From the NCBI RefSeq assembly GCF_002368295.1, contig NZ_AP018248.1:6933979-6997978 (forward strand): 64,000 nt of DNA, written 5' to 3'. Below, piece after piece: positions 7,519 through 17,154 of this stretch. The notes under the pieces are model-generated. The model saw nothing but the letters and a program-made list of their open reading frames with translations. It was not told the origin of the DNA and ran no database searches. Both the position numbers and the translations under genes were made by a program. Each line of letters opens with the position of its first letter. The first letter of the stretch is position 1. Source of the DNA: Tolypothrix tenuis PCC 7101 (GTDB taxonomy: Bacteria > Cyanobacteriota > Cyanobacteriia > Cyanobacteriales > Nostocaceae).

Positions 7519-8736
7519 ATGAAGGATGAAAAGGTAAATTTCAAACTTCAATCTTCAGAATATGCAAACTTATGGATTCTTGATTCAGGAATAACATTTC
7601 TGAATCATGGGTCTTTTGGTGCTTGTCCGAAAGCGGTGCTAAGAGTTCAGCAAGAATTGCGATCGCAGCTGGAACAAGAGCCAATCAACTTTTTTGGCAG
7701 AGCGTGGGAACCCCTGATAGATAACGCTAGAAGCAAACTATCGGAGTTTGTGGGTGCAGATAGCGAGGATGTGGTATTTGTCAATAATGCGACGACTGGT
7801 GTAAATGCAGTATTGCGATCGCTTACCTTCACTGCTGAAGATGAAATTTTGACAACCAACCACGAATATAACGCTTGCCGCAATGCTTTAGATTTTATTG
7901 CTAGTCGCACTGGTGTAAGAATAGTAATTGCTAAAATTCCGTTTCCGATTGAGTCGCCACAGCAGTTAATAGCGGCGGTAATGGAGCGAGTTTCGCCAAA
8001 AACAAAGTTAGCCCTAATAGATCATATAACCAGCCAGACAGGGCTGATTTTCCCGATTCAGCAGTTAATTCAGGAATTGCAACAGCAAGGCGTAGATACA
8101 CTCATAGATGGTGCCCATGCTCCGGGAATGATAGCGCTGAATCTGCGAGAAGTTGGGGCAACTTATTACACAGGCAATTGCCATAAATGGCTATGTGCGC
8201 CCAAGGGAGCCGCATTTTTGTACGTGCAACGAGATAAACAGCCAGAAATTCGTCCTCTGACAATTAGTCATGGTGCTAATTCACCCAGAACTGATAAATC
8301 GAGATTTCAACTAGAATTTGATTGGATGGGTACAGACGATCCTACAGCTTATATGTGCGTTCCCGAAGCGATCGCTTTTATGGGTTCCTTGCTTCCTGGT
8401 GGTTGGGATGAGCTGAGGCAGCGAAATCATCAGTTAGTGTTAGAAGCCAGACAGTTACTTTGCCAGTCCCTGGGAGTTTTACCACCTTGTCCCGAGTCAA
8501 TGATTGGGTCGATGGCAGTTGTACCCATGCCAACTGCATCGGAAAATCGGCATTTTATGTCTGTACATGATGAATTATTTGATAAATTTGGCATTCAAGT
8601 ACAGGTAGTACCCTGGCAGGAATCCCCGCGCCTGCTGCTGCGGATATCCGCACAAATTTACAATACGCTAGAGCAGTATGCATATTTAGCAAAAGCGCTG
8701 AGTCAGCTCGCAGAGGATTGGGGAGAAGGGAGATGA
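7519..8736 (+). CDS. Class V aminotransferase family PLP enzyme (isopenicillin N epimerase-like)
   Basis: A 405-residue fold-type I PLP enzyme. The N-terminal LNHGSFGACPKAV at 29-41 is the glycine-rich entry motif, Asp198 in LIDGAHAPG binds the pyridine nitrogen, and Lys223 in YTGNCHKWLCAPKG is the Schiff-base lysine. Relatives include isopenicillin N epimerase and EgtE-type sulfoxide lyases, often misannotated, so the substrate is unknown. It may be a desulfurase or lyase. It starts 24 bases downstream of tRNA-Asn. The last codons run directly into the heptamer repeats. Confidence 0.87.
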   Translation: MKDEKVNFKLQSSEYANLWILDSGITFLNHGSFGACPKAVLRVQQELRSQLEQEPINFFGRAWEPLIDNARSKLSEFVGADSEDVVFVNNATTGVNAVLRSLTFTAEDEILTTNHEYNACRNALDFIASRTGVRIVIAKIPFPIESPQQLIAAVMERVSPKTKLALIDHITSQTGLIFPIQQLIQELQQQGVDTLIDGAHAPGMIALNLREVGATYYTGNCHKWLCAPKGAAFLYVQRDKQPEIRPLTISHGANSPRTDKSRFQLEFDWMGTDDPTAYMCVPEAIAFMGSLLPGGWDELRQRNHQLVLEARQLLCQSLGVLPPCPESMIGSMAVVPMPTASENRHFMSVHDELFDKFGIQVQVVPWQESPRLLLRISAQIYNTLEQYAYLAKALSQLAEDWGEGR

Positions 8737-8894
8737 GGGGGACTGGAGATTGGGGAAAAGGGGAAAGGGGAAAGGGGAAAGTGGAAGAACCAACAGCAAA
8801 TGACAAATGACGAATGACAAACTCCAATTACCAATTACCTATTACCAATTACCCAATGCCCAATGCCCAATGCCCAATGCCCAATGCCCAATGC
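8737..8894. repeat. Heptanucleotide tandem repeats between convergent genes
   Basis: GGGGAAA runs, then AATTACC units and at 8855-8894 at least five tandem CCCAATG units. The cluster separates the convergent aminotransferase and kinase genes and comes within two bases of the kinase stop codon, so no conventional terminator is seen. Confidence 0.8.
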
Positions 8895-8895
8895 C

Positions 8896-11088
8896 CTAAA
8901 AATTTTCCAAAGTATTCAATACTTCATTGGCTGACTGATATCTTTGGGTAAAGTCGAGGTGTACCATTTTATCTAGGACTCTGGCAAAGGTATCGGTCGT
9001 TTCTGCTAGTTCCCACCAATATTTCCAAGCCTGATCGTCTGTTTCGGATTCTACTGGGAGAATAACTGCTCCTGTATTGATATCTCTGCGGAAGACTTTG
9101 GGGTATACCCCTGTTAAAGCTTGGATAGCAATCATTCCTAAGGCAAAAATATCGCTGTTGAGGGTGGGTTGACCACTCAATTGCTCAGTTGCTGCATAGC
9201 CAGGTGTACCAATGGCGATCGTTTGGTTGTCTTGTTCTTGTGGTTGTACTTGCTTGACTGCACCAAAGTCTATTACAACAATGCGTCCATCTGATTCTCG
9301 CCTAATTAAATTACTAGGTTTGAGATCTCGATGAATCACACCATAGCTGTGAATAAAAATTAAGACTTGCAAAACATCCTTGAGAATATCTATAACTTCA
9401 GTTTGTGGGAGGCGTTTATCTGAATTGATTTCTTCAGAAAGAGGATGCCCAGATATAAATTCTTGTACTAAATAAAATTGCTTATTTTCTTCAAAAAACG
9501 CCAGTAAAGATGGTATTTGTGGGTGGTTACCCACAATTTCTAAAATTTTGGCCTCTGTTTTAAATAAGCGTCTGAGAATATCTAAATATTCAGTATCTTG
9601 GCTAGCAGGACGCAACTGTTTAACTACACATTGAGGATATCCAGGGCGTTGGGTATCTTCTGCTAAGTAAGTATAGCTAAAGCCACCAGAACCTAAATTA
9701 CTAGTAATTCTATAACGCTTGTTGAGTATGGTGTTTGTTTGGAGTTCTTGAGTGATGGGAGAGAACGTATGTGTGATGGCGGCTACTGTGGTAGCGTCGT
9801 TACTCCGGCTAACAAAGTTTTGCAGTTGAGCAATTAATTCTTTTTGCTCTTGGACTTTTTGCATCATCACTGCTTGTTCTTGCTTGCTTTGGTAGGCTGT
9901 ATAAGCTAGCACGCCTCCGCTTGCAAATAATAATCCCAATACTGGAGATACTACAGGAAACCATCCAGCTTGGGTAAAAATTACAAAGCTGCTACCACAT
10001 AACACTAATATGCTTGTGGCTTCTGCGATGCCTAAGCCAAGTGGATGCTGAATGCGCCAAGCGATTAATCCCCCTACTAAAGTCCATCCCCAAATCCACA
10101 ATACTTCTCCCCACTCTGGTAAAAACCAAAATAGCGGCTGCTTGTTGAGAACTACACTCAGAATTTGGCTGATGCTGTGGGCGTGAAGCTCAATTCCAGG
10201 AATTTTCCCAGAACGATCTGATTTACCCGTACCATAGGGCGTGTTAAAAAAATCATTGAGGCTAGATGCTGTAGAACCAATTAAAACGATGCGGTCTTTG
10301 ACTAATTCTGGTTTTACTTGGTCGGAAAGTAGTTCAGTAATTGTCACCTGCTGGGCAATTTGGCGGGGAGAACGATAATTGAGCAGGATTTGATAACCTG
10401 TGTTATCAGCGTGCTGATACGCACCATCATTAGGTTGTAGAGGTTTGAAGATAATATTACGCAGTTGCAGTTGTTTGTTAGAGGTTAATTGGGGTTGAAT
10501 GCCTCCTACTGCTAAATATTTGAGTGCTAACTGCCAGCTAAAGGAAAAAACAGCTTGGCATGAATCTTTGGGATCTGTACCTACTGAGAAAAGATTACGG
10601 CGAATTACGCCATCAGTGTCTTCTACAACATCGCTAAATCCTAATCGTTCTGTTTCTATGCCTTGAGGTGGTGCTGTTCCGGAATTTCCTGGGTTGGCTT
10701 TTTCGGAATGTTTACATACAGGAGTGATAATATCGCTATCTTGTAGGCGCTTTAGCAGTTTTTCATGTCCTGGTTGTACTGGTAAGTCACGAAAAATATC
10801 TAAACCTATGGCCCGAGGTTCAGATGCTTCTAGTTTGCCTAAAGCCCGGTCTAAAACTTCCCCAGAAAGGGGCCAATTCCATTTTTTGAGGTCTTGTTCT
10901 GTGACTGCAACAATTAACAACCTGGGATCTACCCCTGGATCGGCGCGCATTTGCATCATGCGGTCATACACTTTTAGTTCTAGCGGTTCTATAACTCCCA
11001 GTTTTTGAATACCTAGCATCAAAACAGTAATACAGGCACTGGTAATAATAGCTGGCTGTATGAATAAAGTTTTAAAATCTGCAAACAT
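8896..11088 (-). CDS. CHASE2-domain membrane Ser/Thr protein kinase
   Basis: A 730-residue sensor kinase. N-terminal transmembrane helix at about 10-30; extracytoplasmic CHASE2 sensor at about 30-330 (LKVYDRMMQMR and DRIVLIGSTASSLNDFFNTPYG are typical); three transmembrane helices at about 338-410; a coiled coil at about 412-432; and a Hanks-type kinase at about 460-730 with GSGGFSYTYLAE, VVKQL (ATP Lys), HRDLKPSNL, DFGAVKQV and GTPGYAATEQ. CHASE2-kinases are common in filamentous cyanobacteria as receptors of unknown ligands that phosphorylate cytoplasmic proteins. All catalytic residues appear present. It is a single gene. Confidence 0.93.
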   Translation of the reverse strand: MFADFKTLFIQPAIITSACITVLMLGIQKLGVIEPLELKVYDRMMQMRADPGVDPRLLIVAVTEQDLKKWNWPLSGEVLDRALGKLEASEPRAIGLDIFRDLPVQPGHEKLLKRLQDSDIITPVCKHSEKANPGNSGTAPPQGIETERLGFSDVVEDTDGVIRRNLFSVGTDPKDSCQAVFSFSWQLALKYLAVGGIQPQLTSNKQLQLRNIIFKPLQPNDGAYQHADNTGYQILLNYRSPRQIAQQVTITELLSDQVKPELVKDRIVLIGSTASSLNDFFNTPYGTGKSDRSGKIPGIELHAHSISQILSVVLNKQPLFWFLPEWGEVLWIWGWTLVGGLIAWRIQHPLGLGIAEATSILVLCGSSFVIFTQAGWFPVVSPVLGLLFASGGVLAYTAYQSKQEQAVMMQKVQEQKELIAQLQNFVSRSNDATTVAAITHTFSPITQELQTNTILNKRYRITSNLGSGGFSYTYLAEDTQRPGYPQCVVKQLRPASQDTEYLDILRRLFKTEAKILEIVGNHPQIPSLLAFFEENKQFYLVQEFISGHPLSEEINSDKRLPQTEVIDILKDVLQVLIFIHSYGVIHRDLKPSNLIRRESDGRIVVIDFGAVKQVQPQEQDNQTIAIGTPGYAATEQLSGQPTLNSDIFALGMIAIQALTGVYPKVFRRDINTGAVILPVESETDDQAWKYWWELAETTDTFARVLDKMVHLDFTQRYQSANEVLNTLENF

Positions 11089-11445
11089 AATTACTAAATG
11101 AAAGTATTTTCAAAAATAAGTATGTTTTATAGTAAATTTTCCATGTCTAAGTTATTCAAGACAATTTACAAGTTGTAAGAAAGTAAAAATACTTTGTGCT
11201 GATGAATGCGCTACTGGTGTCTTAGTAACCTATGAAAAATTTTGGCAGTGATGCGTTACGCTATCGCTAACGCATCCTACGTGAACGAATTTATTTAGCT
11301 GTTTCACATTTAAATTGCATATTTTGTACAGGCTAGATACCAATTCCTCAAGATTTATAGACATTTGAAATATGCAAAATAGATGTAGTTTAGCTTGACC
11401 ACTAATTCCTAAATACAATCTATAATTTTCTCTTTACCTTTAACT
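11089..11445. other. Intergenic region with a 27-bp palindrome
   Basis: Divergent promoter region of the kinase and the EamA transporter. At 11250-11276 lies GATGCGTTACGCTATCGC followed by TAACGCATC, a palindromic intergenic repeat also seen in altered form at 38561-38587. I see no gene. Confidence 0.6.
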
Positions 11446-12363
11446 ATGCATCAAAGTTCTGGTCGCTGGCGTTTAGGGCTGGCTTTATCGCTGCTAACGG
11501 TGATATTGTGGGGTGTTCTACCTATCGCCCTGATGGTGACTCTTAAAGCGCTTGATGTCTATACAGTTATATGGTTTAGATTTTCGGTAGCTTTTGGTTT
11601 GTTGGCTGTATATTTAGGGGTACAAGGTAAATTACCGACATTCGCACAATTGCGTTCTGCATCTTGGAAGTTATTAGCGATCGCAACCATTTTTTTAGCG
11701 TTGAATTACTTTTTATTTTTGCAAGGTTTGTCACTGACTTCACCTGCAACTGCGGAAGTAATTATTCAGTTGTCTGTAGTTTTCTTGGGTTTGGGAGGGT
11801 TAATTGTTTTTCGAGAACGTTACAAACTACATCAATGGATGGGAGTATGTGTACTGACTCTCGGTTATATTTTATTTTTTCACGAACAGTTGACTAATTT
11901 AATTACAGACCATCATAATTATCTTTTTGGCAGTGCCTTAATTGTCTTAGGTGCAGCAGCATGGGCTATTTATGCTTTAGCACAAAAACAATTATTACAA
12001 TCTTGGTCTTCTGCACAAATTATGCTTGTTGTTTATGGTGGATGCGCTGTTTTATTTGCTCCCTTAGCGACAAGTCAAACAATTTTTACACTTAGTAATT
12101 TCTATTTGGGCGCATTGGTTTTTTGTGCATTAAATACAGTAATTGCCTATGGTGCTTTTGCTGAATCATTGGCACATTGGGAAGCCTCACGAGTGAGTGC
12201 AGTATTAGCTTTGGCACCTGTTGTAACTTTAGTTGCAGTTGGGATTGTATCAGTAATTGCACCTTCATTACTTCTACCAGAAAAATTTACATTTTTAGGA
12301 CTGATTGGATCTGCTTTAGTTGTTACTGGCGCTGTGGCAATTGCTATAGTAAAAACTGAATAA
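11446..12363 (+). CDS. EamA-family (drug/metabolite superfamily) transporter
   Basis: A 305-residue inner membrane protein with ten predicted hydrophobic segments arranged as two EamA repeats of five helices each (about 10-145 and 160-300). The opening LGLALSLLTVILWGVLPIAL and the helix ending ATAEVIIQLSVVFLGLGG are typical. Members export amino acids or metabolites; the substrate cannot be told from sequence. It is a single gene, with no terminator clearly visible after it. Confidence 0.9.
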   Translation: MHQSSGRWRLGLALSLLTVILWGVLPIALMVTLKALDVYTVIWFRFSVAFGLLAVYLGVQGKLPTFAQLRSASWKLLAIATIFLALNYFLFLQGLSLTSPATAEVIIQLSVVFLGLGGLIVFRERYKLHQWMGVCVLTLGYILFFHEQLTNLITDHHNYLFGSALIVLGAAAWAIYALAQKQLLQSWSSAQIMLVVYGGCAVLFAPLATSQTIFTLSNFYLGALVFCALNTVIAYGAFAESLAHWEASRVSAVLALAPVVTLVAVGIVSVIAPSLLLPEKFTFLGLIGSALVVTGAVAIAIVKTE

Positions 12364-12695
12364 ATCGTAGATATTTCAGAGTTTTTACTGTCTCTTGATT
12401 GTACTAAATTAATCATCAATGGAAAGCTACATTAGAAATACTGAGGCAGGGTATTTTTTTCTTTGTTATGATTTCACAGTAAGCATCAACCAGTTGAGTA
12501 ACTCTCTTGCCAAGTAGATATTTGTAGTATCAGGATGGCTTTGTTACATTTAATTTTTGGCATTGTAACAACGAGATAAATACTCAAAAATCTGCGAATT
12601 AATGAGGCGATTAATATTAAATAACCTTACCAGGGTGTCCGAATAACTACCAGAGCCAACGCCTCGTGACACCACATCACCGAAACAGTTGAGCG
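12364..12695. other. Intergenic region before the alpha/beta hydrolase gene
   Basis: About 330 bases, A+T rich. It presumably contains the hydrolase promoter. No coding frame, RNA gene or strong inverted repeat is seen. Confidence 0.5.
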
Positions 12696-14480
12696 ATGAT
12701 TAGTTTGTATGGTAAGTGGGCCAGCAGCCTGAGAAGAATTTCAATAGTGCTGGTTCTTTCAGTGTTGCTGCCAACATTTGGAATGAGTAATTCTGTGTTA
12801 GCAGCAGAACAAGTTTATGGTTCTTATTCAGCTTTCAGACTTTCTATACCGATAACTTCTTTAGAAACTTATGCCCAAACTGGTGTAATTGATAACAAGC
12901 TGAATGTTTACCAACAGTACCTACCACCACAAAAACTCCAAGATTTACGGAGAATTTTACTTACCCCTGTAAAAGTAAGTCCGGTCGTGGTTGCACAATT
13001 TCTCTACACACCACAAGGGGAATTTATTCTCCGACGGTTAGCAGAAGCAATTAAAACAACATCTCCACAAACACAACCGGAATATCAAACTTTACGTGAG
13101 GCGTTTATTTCTGCGGCTGCGGAACCGGGAGGGCTAACATTATTAAATCTGTTACGCAAGTATCCCAATAGCAGTATTAATATCGATTTAGCGCACAGTA
13201 TGGGGATAGCTGGGGAACTAGAACAGCTGATCAATGAAACTAGCCTGGCGATCGCAGAAGTTAACCGTAAGTCCAATATAGAAGCTACTAACCAAGAATC
13301 AATAAATTTCTCGCAATTGCCAGATTTACGACAACTAGGAAAATTTACAGCGCAAAAATACGCACTGGAGTTTTTCGACTTGTCACGACGTAGGCAATTA
13401 TCAACGGATGTTTATATACCTAATGTCCAAAGTCCAGCACCAGTAATTGTCATTTCTCACGGTTTGGGTACAGATAGCAGCAATTTCCGTTATTTAGCTA
13501 CTCATTTAGCTTCCTATGGATTTGCCCTTGTTGTGCCTAATCATAGCGATGCGGAACAATTGCGATCGCCAATTAATAACAAGACTATTGAAGTTACACA
13601 AGCAGATGAATTTACCAATCGACCCTTAGATGTGAAATACATCCTGAATCAACTGGAAGCAGCGAACCAGTCTGATTCTCGGTTTAGAGGTAAGTTAAAT
13701 CTGCAACAAGTAGGAGTGTTTGGACAATCTTTAGGCGGTTATACAGCCTTAGCTTTAGCGGGCGCTAAGATTAACTTTGAGCAACTGCAACGAGATTGTC
13801 AGCCAAAGTTACTCGAAGATACTTGGAATATGTCTTTACTTCTCCAATGTCGCGCCTTAGCGTTAAAAAATGGGCAGTCTGGGGAAGAAATCAACTTGCG
13901 GGATGAGAGAGTTAAAGCTGCGATCGCAGTTAACCCGATTACTAGCTCTATTTTTGGTAAAGCTGGCTTGAGCCAAGTTAAAATTCCCGTGATGCTGGTT
14001 GGTAGTAGTGATGATACGGTTGCACCAGCTTTATTTGAGCAAATTGTCCCCTTCTCCTGGTTTGCGAATTCTCAAAAGTATTTAGTAATGCTAATTGGTG
14101 CAAGTCACTTTTCTACCATTGGTAATGGTAATAGCGATCGCGAGGCTGTAGGGTCGCTGGCTCAAGTTATTGGTGATAATCCAGCTCAAGCACATCGTTA
14201 CATGAATGCTTTGAGTTTACCCTTCTTCCAAACGTATGTTGCAGGAACTTCAACATACTTCGCCTATCTGAACGCCGCCTACGCCAAAGCTATTTCTAGT
14301 CAGCCTTTAAGTGTGAGTTTTGTGCAATCTCTACAACCCACCGAATTAGCACAAATCGTTGACACCGAAGGTAAAGCAGCTAAAGGATTGAGCCAAAAGT
14401 CACCTAACTCCATCGTTAGTTTTGGATTTTGGATGTTGGATGTAGGTATGGCGCTGCTGCATGTGATTATGTTTCTGTAA
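12696..14480 (+). CDS. Exported alpha/beta hydrolase with cyanobacterial DUF1400 N-terminal domain
   Basis: A 594-residue protein. Signal peptide at 1-37 (hydrophobic LVLSVLLPTFGM, ending SVLAAEQ); a DUF1400-like domain at about 38-180, starting YGSYSAFRLSIPITSLE; then an alpha/beta hydrolase fold. The oxyanion region is VIVISHGLGTDSSNFR, the nucleophile elbow is GQSLGGYTAL, the acid is in VGSSDDTVAP and the His in ASHFSTIG, so the Ser-Asp-His triad looks complete. The fold resembles dienelactone or PAF-acetyl hydrolases. It probably acts in the periplasm on an ester or lipid. It stands alone, about 330 bases from the preceding gene. Confidence 0.87.
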   Translation: MISLYGKWASSLRRISIVLVLSVLLPTFGMSNSVLAAEQVYGSYSAFRLSIPITSLETYAQTGVIDNKLNVYQQYLPPQKLQDLRRILLTPVKVSPVVVAQFLYTPQGEFILRRLAEAIKTTSPQTQPEYQTLREAFISAAAEPGGLTLLNLLRKYPNSSINIDLAHSMGIAGELEQLINETSLAIAEVNRKSNIEATNQESINFSQLPDLRQLGKFTAQKYALEFFDLSRRRQLSTDVYIPNVQSPAPVIVISHGLGTDSSNFRYLATHLASYGFALVVPNHSDAEQLRSPINNKTIEVTQADEFTNRPLDVKYILNQLEAANQSDSRFRGKLNLQQVGVFGQSLGGYTALALAGAKINFEQLQRDCQPKLLEDTWNMSLLLQCRALALKNGQSGEEINLRDERVKAAIAVNPITSSIFGKAGLSQVKIPVMLVGSSDDTVAPALFEQIVPFSWFANSQKYLVMLIGASHFSTIGNGNSDREAVGSLAQVIGDNPAQAHRYMNALSLPFFQTYVAGTSTYFAYLNAAYAKAISSQPLSVSFVQSLQPTELAQIVDTEGKAAKGLSQKSPNSIVSFGFWMLDVGMALLHVIMFL

Positions 14481-14491
14481 GTTGGGGATTG

Positions 14492-14612
14492 GGGATTTCC
14501 AACCAAAAAAATATCCTATTGCTTTGTCAGCAGAGGGGCAGGGAGCAGGGAGCAGGGGGGAGTAAAATTCATATTAAGTCCAGAAATTGGCAGAATTTTT
14601 TGAAGCTCCCTT
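14492..14612. repeat. Dispersed repeat family E, copy 1
   Basis: Shares with 49214-49338 the ordered words AAAAAATATCC, GCAGAGGGGCAGGG, AGCAGGGAGCAGGGGG, AGTAAAATTCATA, TAAGTC and AGAAATTGG, and then a T-run before an (A/G)AG(C/T)TCC end. The ends are weakly inverted. It lies right after the hydrolase stop codon. It is non-coding. Confidence 0.6.
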
Positions 14613-14656
14613 AGGAGTTAGGAAAATTCTTGTGAGTGAATGAGGTGGAGTTTCAT

Positions 14657-14705
14657 ACAAAAATTATGTTGAGTGCGATCGCTCGTGTCTCTACATAATT
14701 TTTGT
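14657..14705. repeat. 13-bp perfect inverted repeat upstream of truB
   Basis: ACAAAAATTATGT (14657-14669) and ACATAATTTTTGT (14693-14705) flank a 23-base loop that contains a GCGATCGC octamer. The right arm ends 35 bases before the truB start. It could end the upstream transcript, fold in the truB leader, or be a small repeat element. Confidence 0.6.
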
Positions 14706-14740
14706 GGGAGAATATCATCTTCGGTTTCTAAAATTCAACT

Positions 14741-15613
14741 GTGCAAGGTTTTCTTAACTTAAACAAACCATTTGACTGGACTTCTCATGATTGTGTGGCG
14801 CGGGTGCGGAAACTCCTGCGCCTCAAACGTGTGGGACACGCGGGAACTTTAGATCCAGCAGCTACGGGGGTTTTACCCATCGCATTTGGTAGAGCTACCA
14901 GATTATTACAATATTTGCCAGGTAATAAAGCTTACAATGCCACCATTAGGTTTGGCGTGCAGACGAAAACCGATGATTTACAAGGGGAAGTTATTACTTC
15001 TGCGCCTTGTCCTCGCTTGAGCTTGGCTGAGGTAGAAACAGCTTTACCGCAATTTTTAGGAAAAATTGAGCAAATTCCCCCTAGTTATAGCGCTATTCAA
15101 GTAGATGGACAGCGTTTATATGATTTAGCAAGGCGAGGGGAAAAAGTAGAAGTTCCTGTACGCACAGTAGAAGTGTTGCAAATGGAGATTTTAGCTTGGC
15201 GGGAAGGGGATTTTCCGGAGTTAGATATTGCGATCGCTTGTGGTGCTGGAACATATATTAGAGCGATCGCGCGGGATTTAGGTGCAGTTTTACAAACTGG
15301 GGGAACCCTCGCCGCTTTGACGCGTACTGTAAGTAGTGGTTTTGAGTTAGCAGAAAGTTTAACATTGAGCGATTTAGAAACTCAACTGCAAGCCGGCATA
15401 TTTCAACCAATTCCTCTTGATGCACCTTTACAACATCTGCCCTCAGTTATTTTACCAGCAACATCTGCTCAAAAATGGTGTCAGGGACAACGGGTTAGTG
15501 TAAGTTCAGATATACCCGGTATTGTGCGAGTTTATGAAGCCGAGACTCGCTTTTTAGGAATTGGAGAAGTCAATAATGAATTGTTAATTCCAACTACAGT
15601 TTTGCCACTTTAG
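14741..15613 (+). CDS. truB: tRNA pseudouridine(55) synthase
   Basis: A 290-residue enzyme that makes pseudouridine 55 in the T-loop of tRNAs. The catalytic motif GHAGTLDPAATGVL at 32-45 contains Asp38, preceded by the family start GFLNLNKPFDWTS; a further motif is IPPSYSAIQVDGQRLYDLAR. The C-terminal PUA-like part is present, so the length is normal. The start is GTG at 14741; no ATG fits the family N-terminus. Confidence 0.96.
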   Translation: MQGFLNLNKPFDWTSHDCVARVRKLLRLKRVGHAGTLDPAATGVLPIAFGRATRLLQYLPGNKAYNATIRFGVQTKTDDLQGEVITSAPCPRLSLAEVETALPQFLGKIEQIPPSYSAIQVDGQRLYDLARRGEKVEVPVRTVEVLQMEILAWREGDFPELDIAIACGAGTYIRAIARDLGAVLQTGGTLAALTRTVSSGFELAESLTLSDLETQLQAGIFQPIPLDAPLQHLPSVILPATSAQKWCQGQRVSVSSDIPGIVRVYEAETRFLGIGEVNNELLIPTTVLPL

Positions 15614-15689
15614 TTATCAAATCATTGTAGAAAAACATGGTGGTAAGCTGTTACGCATTTAAATTGTATATTTCGCGCTTAGTTGGTCA

Positions 15690-15850
15690 AAAGGAGTCAG
15701 TGTCTTCGGTCGCCAGACTTGTTCGCGTAGCGTATCCAAAGGATTCACCCGTTCGCTGTTCGGCAAAGTCGTTCTCGAGGAGTAAGCGTTCCCGCAGGGT
15801 AGGGAGCTTCCCTCCGTTGAGTGAACTGGCTTTCCAAAGTCCAAGCTAGG
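15690..15850. repeat. Dispersed intergenic repeats (GTAGCGT / TTCCCGCAGGG type)
   Basis: Contains GTTCGCGTAGCGTATCC and GCGTTCCCGCAGGGTAGG, words that recur near 38650 (GGCGTTAGCCTTCCCGCAGG). It is repetitive intergenic DNA between truB and tRNA-Ser; short frames here are not genes. Confidence 0.55.
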
Positions 15851-15929
15851 CTTTGACTCTGGACTCTTCACACTTGACAGCCATAACAGCAAAAGACTTG
15901 GTCTAGGTGCTTGAATTGAGCTTTTAAAA

Positions 15930-16016
15930 CGGAGAGGGAGGGATTCGAACCCTCGTATACGTTGCCGCATAACAGCATTTCCAGTGCTGCGCCTTCAACC
16001 ACTCGGCCACCTCTCC
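15930..16016 (-). tRNA. tRNA-Ser (anticodon GGA)
   Basis: 87 bases on the minus strand with a long variable arm as expected for serine. Acceptor GGAGAGG with CTCTCC, discriminator G; D-arm GGCCGAGTGGTTGAAGGC; anticodon loop CTGGAAA giving GGA; T-loop GGGTTCGAATCCC. CCA is not encoded. Confidence 0.95.
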
Positions 16017-16110
16017 AGGTGCCACGATTTACAATTATAAGATGAAATCGCAAAAAATGCAAAGATAATTAAGAAGATATTTGAGAAAAAATCAAAAGTT
16101 CCCAATCATT

Positions 16111-16479
16111 ATGTCCCAAACATACAAAATTAGAGTTCGCGATCGCAATACTGGCAAGGAATACACCCTACAAGTTCCAGAAGACCGCTACATTTTGCAC
16201 AGCGCTGAACAACAAGGAACAGAATTGCCGTTTTCTTGCCGCAATGGTGCTTGTACTACTTGTGCTGTGCGGGTGCTGTCAGGAGAAATTTACCAGCCAG
16301 AGGCAATTGGACTATCGCCAGAGTTGCGGCGCAAGGGATATGCCTTATTATGTGTGAGTTATCCCCGTTCGGATATAGAAGTGGAAACACAAGACGAAGA
16401 TGAAGTTTATGAACTTCAGTTTGGACGCTTTTTTGCACGAGGAAAAGTGAGGGCGGGTTTACCGTTGGATGAAGACTAA
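16111..16479 (+). CDS. Plant-type 2Fe-2S ferredoxin with C-terminal extension (FdC2-like)
   Basis: A 122-residue ferredoxin with cluster ligands Cys43, Cys48, Cys51 (CRNGACTTC) and Cys81. Compared with photosynthetic PetF it carries a C-terminal extension, ETQDEDEVYELQFGRFFARG, which matches the FdC2 group conserved from cyanobacteria to plants, linked to electron transfer or iron-related functions. It is soluble. ATG at 16111 gives the right N-terminus; a TTG ten codons earlier is unlikely. The next gene starts 32 bases after its stop. Confidence 0.9.
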   Translation: MSQTYKIRVRDRNTGKEYTLQVPEDRYILHSAEQQGTELPFSCRNGACTTCAVRVLSGEIYQPEAIGLSPELRRKGYALLCVSYPRSDIEVETQDEDEVYELQFGRFFARGKVRAGLPLDED

Positions 16480-16511
16480 ACAATGGAAAATACACAATTC
16501 AAAATCACGAG

Positions 16512-17138
16512 ATGCAATCTTGGCAATCCTGGCTATTGATTAGTGGCTGTCGGCAGGGTAGATATAACGGTGTGAAGGTACAAATTCAGGCTATGGCAGC
16601 GCATTTTGGCGTATTAGTGCGAAAAATATTAATTTTGGCTTGCCTATTACTGCTAGTGAGTTGTCAAGGCAAAAGCCAGCCTACAGCTAATCAAGCACAG
16701 GTAAAAGTGGCGCGGGTGGTGAGTGGGCAAAGTTTGGAAGTTTTAGGGATGGCTGAACAACCAAACTTAATTTCCCAGGTGCGATTAATTGGTATTGAAG
16801 CACCAGATCTCCGCCAGCGCCCTTGGGGTGATGATGCCAAAGACGAGTTAGAGAAAATGATTGGAGGCGCAGAACAAATTGTCACTCTAGAGTTTGACAT
16901 TGAAGGCAAAGACAAAATTGGTCGGACTGTAGCCTATGTATGGAAAGATAAATTGTTATTAAACGAAGAAATAGTCAAAAAAGGCTATGCATTATTTGTA
17001 TCGCGATCGCCTAATCACAAATACGACCAGCGTTTAGAACGTGCCCAACAATGGGCAAGAATCATGGGACAAGGAATTTGGCAACCAGAAAAACCCATGC
17101 GCCTGACTCCCGCTGAGTTTCGGCGGCAGTATCGGTGA
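16512..17138 (+). CDS. Staphylococcal nuclease-like (thermonuclease family) lipoprotein
   Basis: Up to 208 residues: a hydrophobic segment ILILACLLLLVSCQG ends in a lipobox cysteine, then an SNase-like OB-fold domain at about 65-195 with VRLIGIEAPD, GRTVAYVW (Arg of the active site) and LLLNEEIVKKGYA. Members cut DNA or RNA with calcium. A lipid-anchored periplasmic or outer-membrane location is inferred. The start at 16512 gives an unusually long pre-signal region; ATG at 16593 (MAAHFGVLVRKILIL) makes a normal lipoprotein signal and may be the true start. It is probably co-transcribed with the FdC2-like gene. Confidence 0.83.
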   Translation: MQSWQSWLLISGCRQGRYNGVKVQIQAMAAHFGVLVRKILILACLLLLVSCQGKSQPTANQAQVKVARVVSGQSLEVLGMAEQPNLISQVRLIGIEAPDLRQRPWGDDAKDELEKMIGGAEQIVTLEFDIEGKDKIGRTVAYVWKDKLLLNEEIVKKGYALFVSRSPNHKYDQRLERAQQWARIMGQGIWQPEKPMRLTPAEFRRQYR

Positions 17139-17154
17139 GTGGGGGACTTTGGGG

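Noticed and set aside
15659..16062. Minus-strand frames overlapping tRNA-Ser
   Set aside because: They run through the tRNA gene and intergenic repeats and have no recognisable product.
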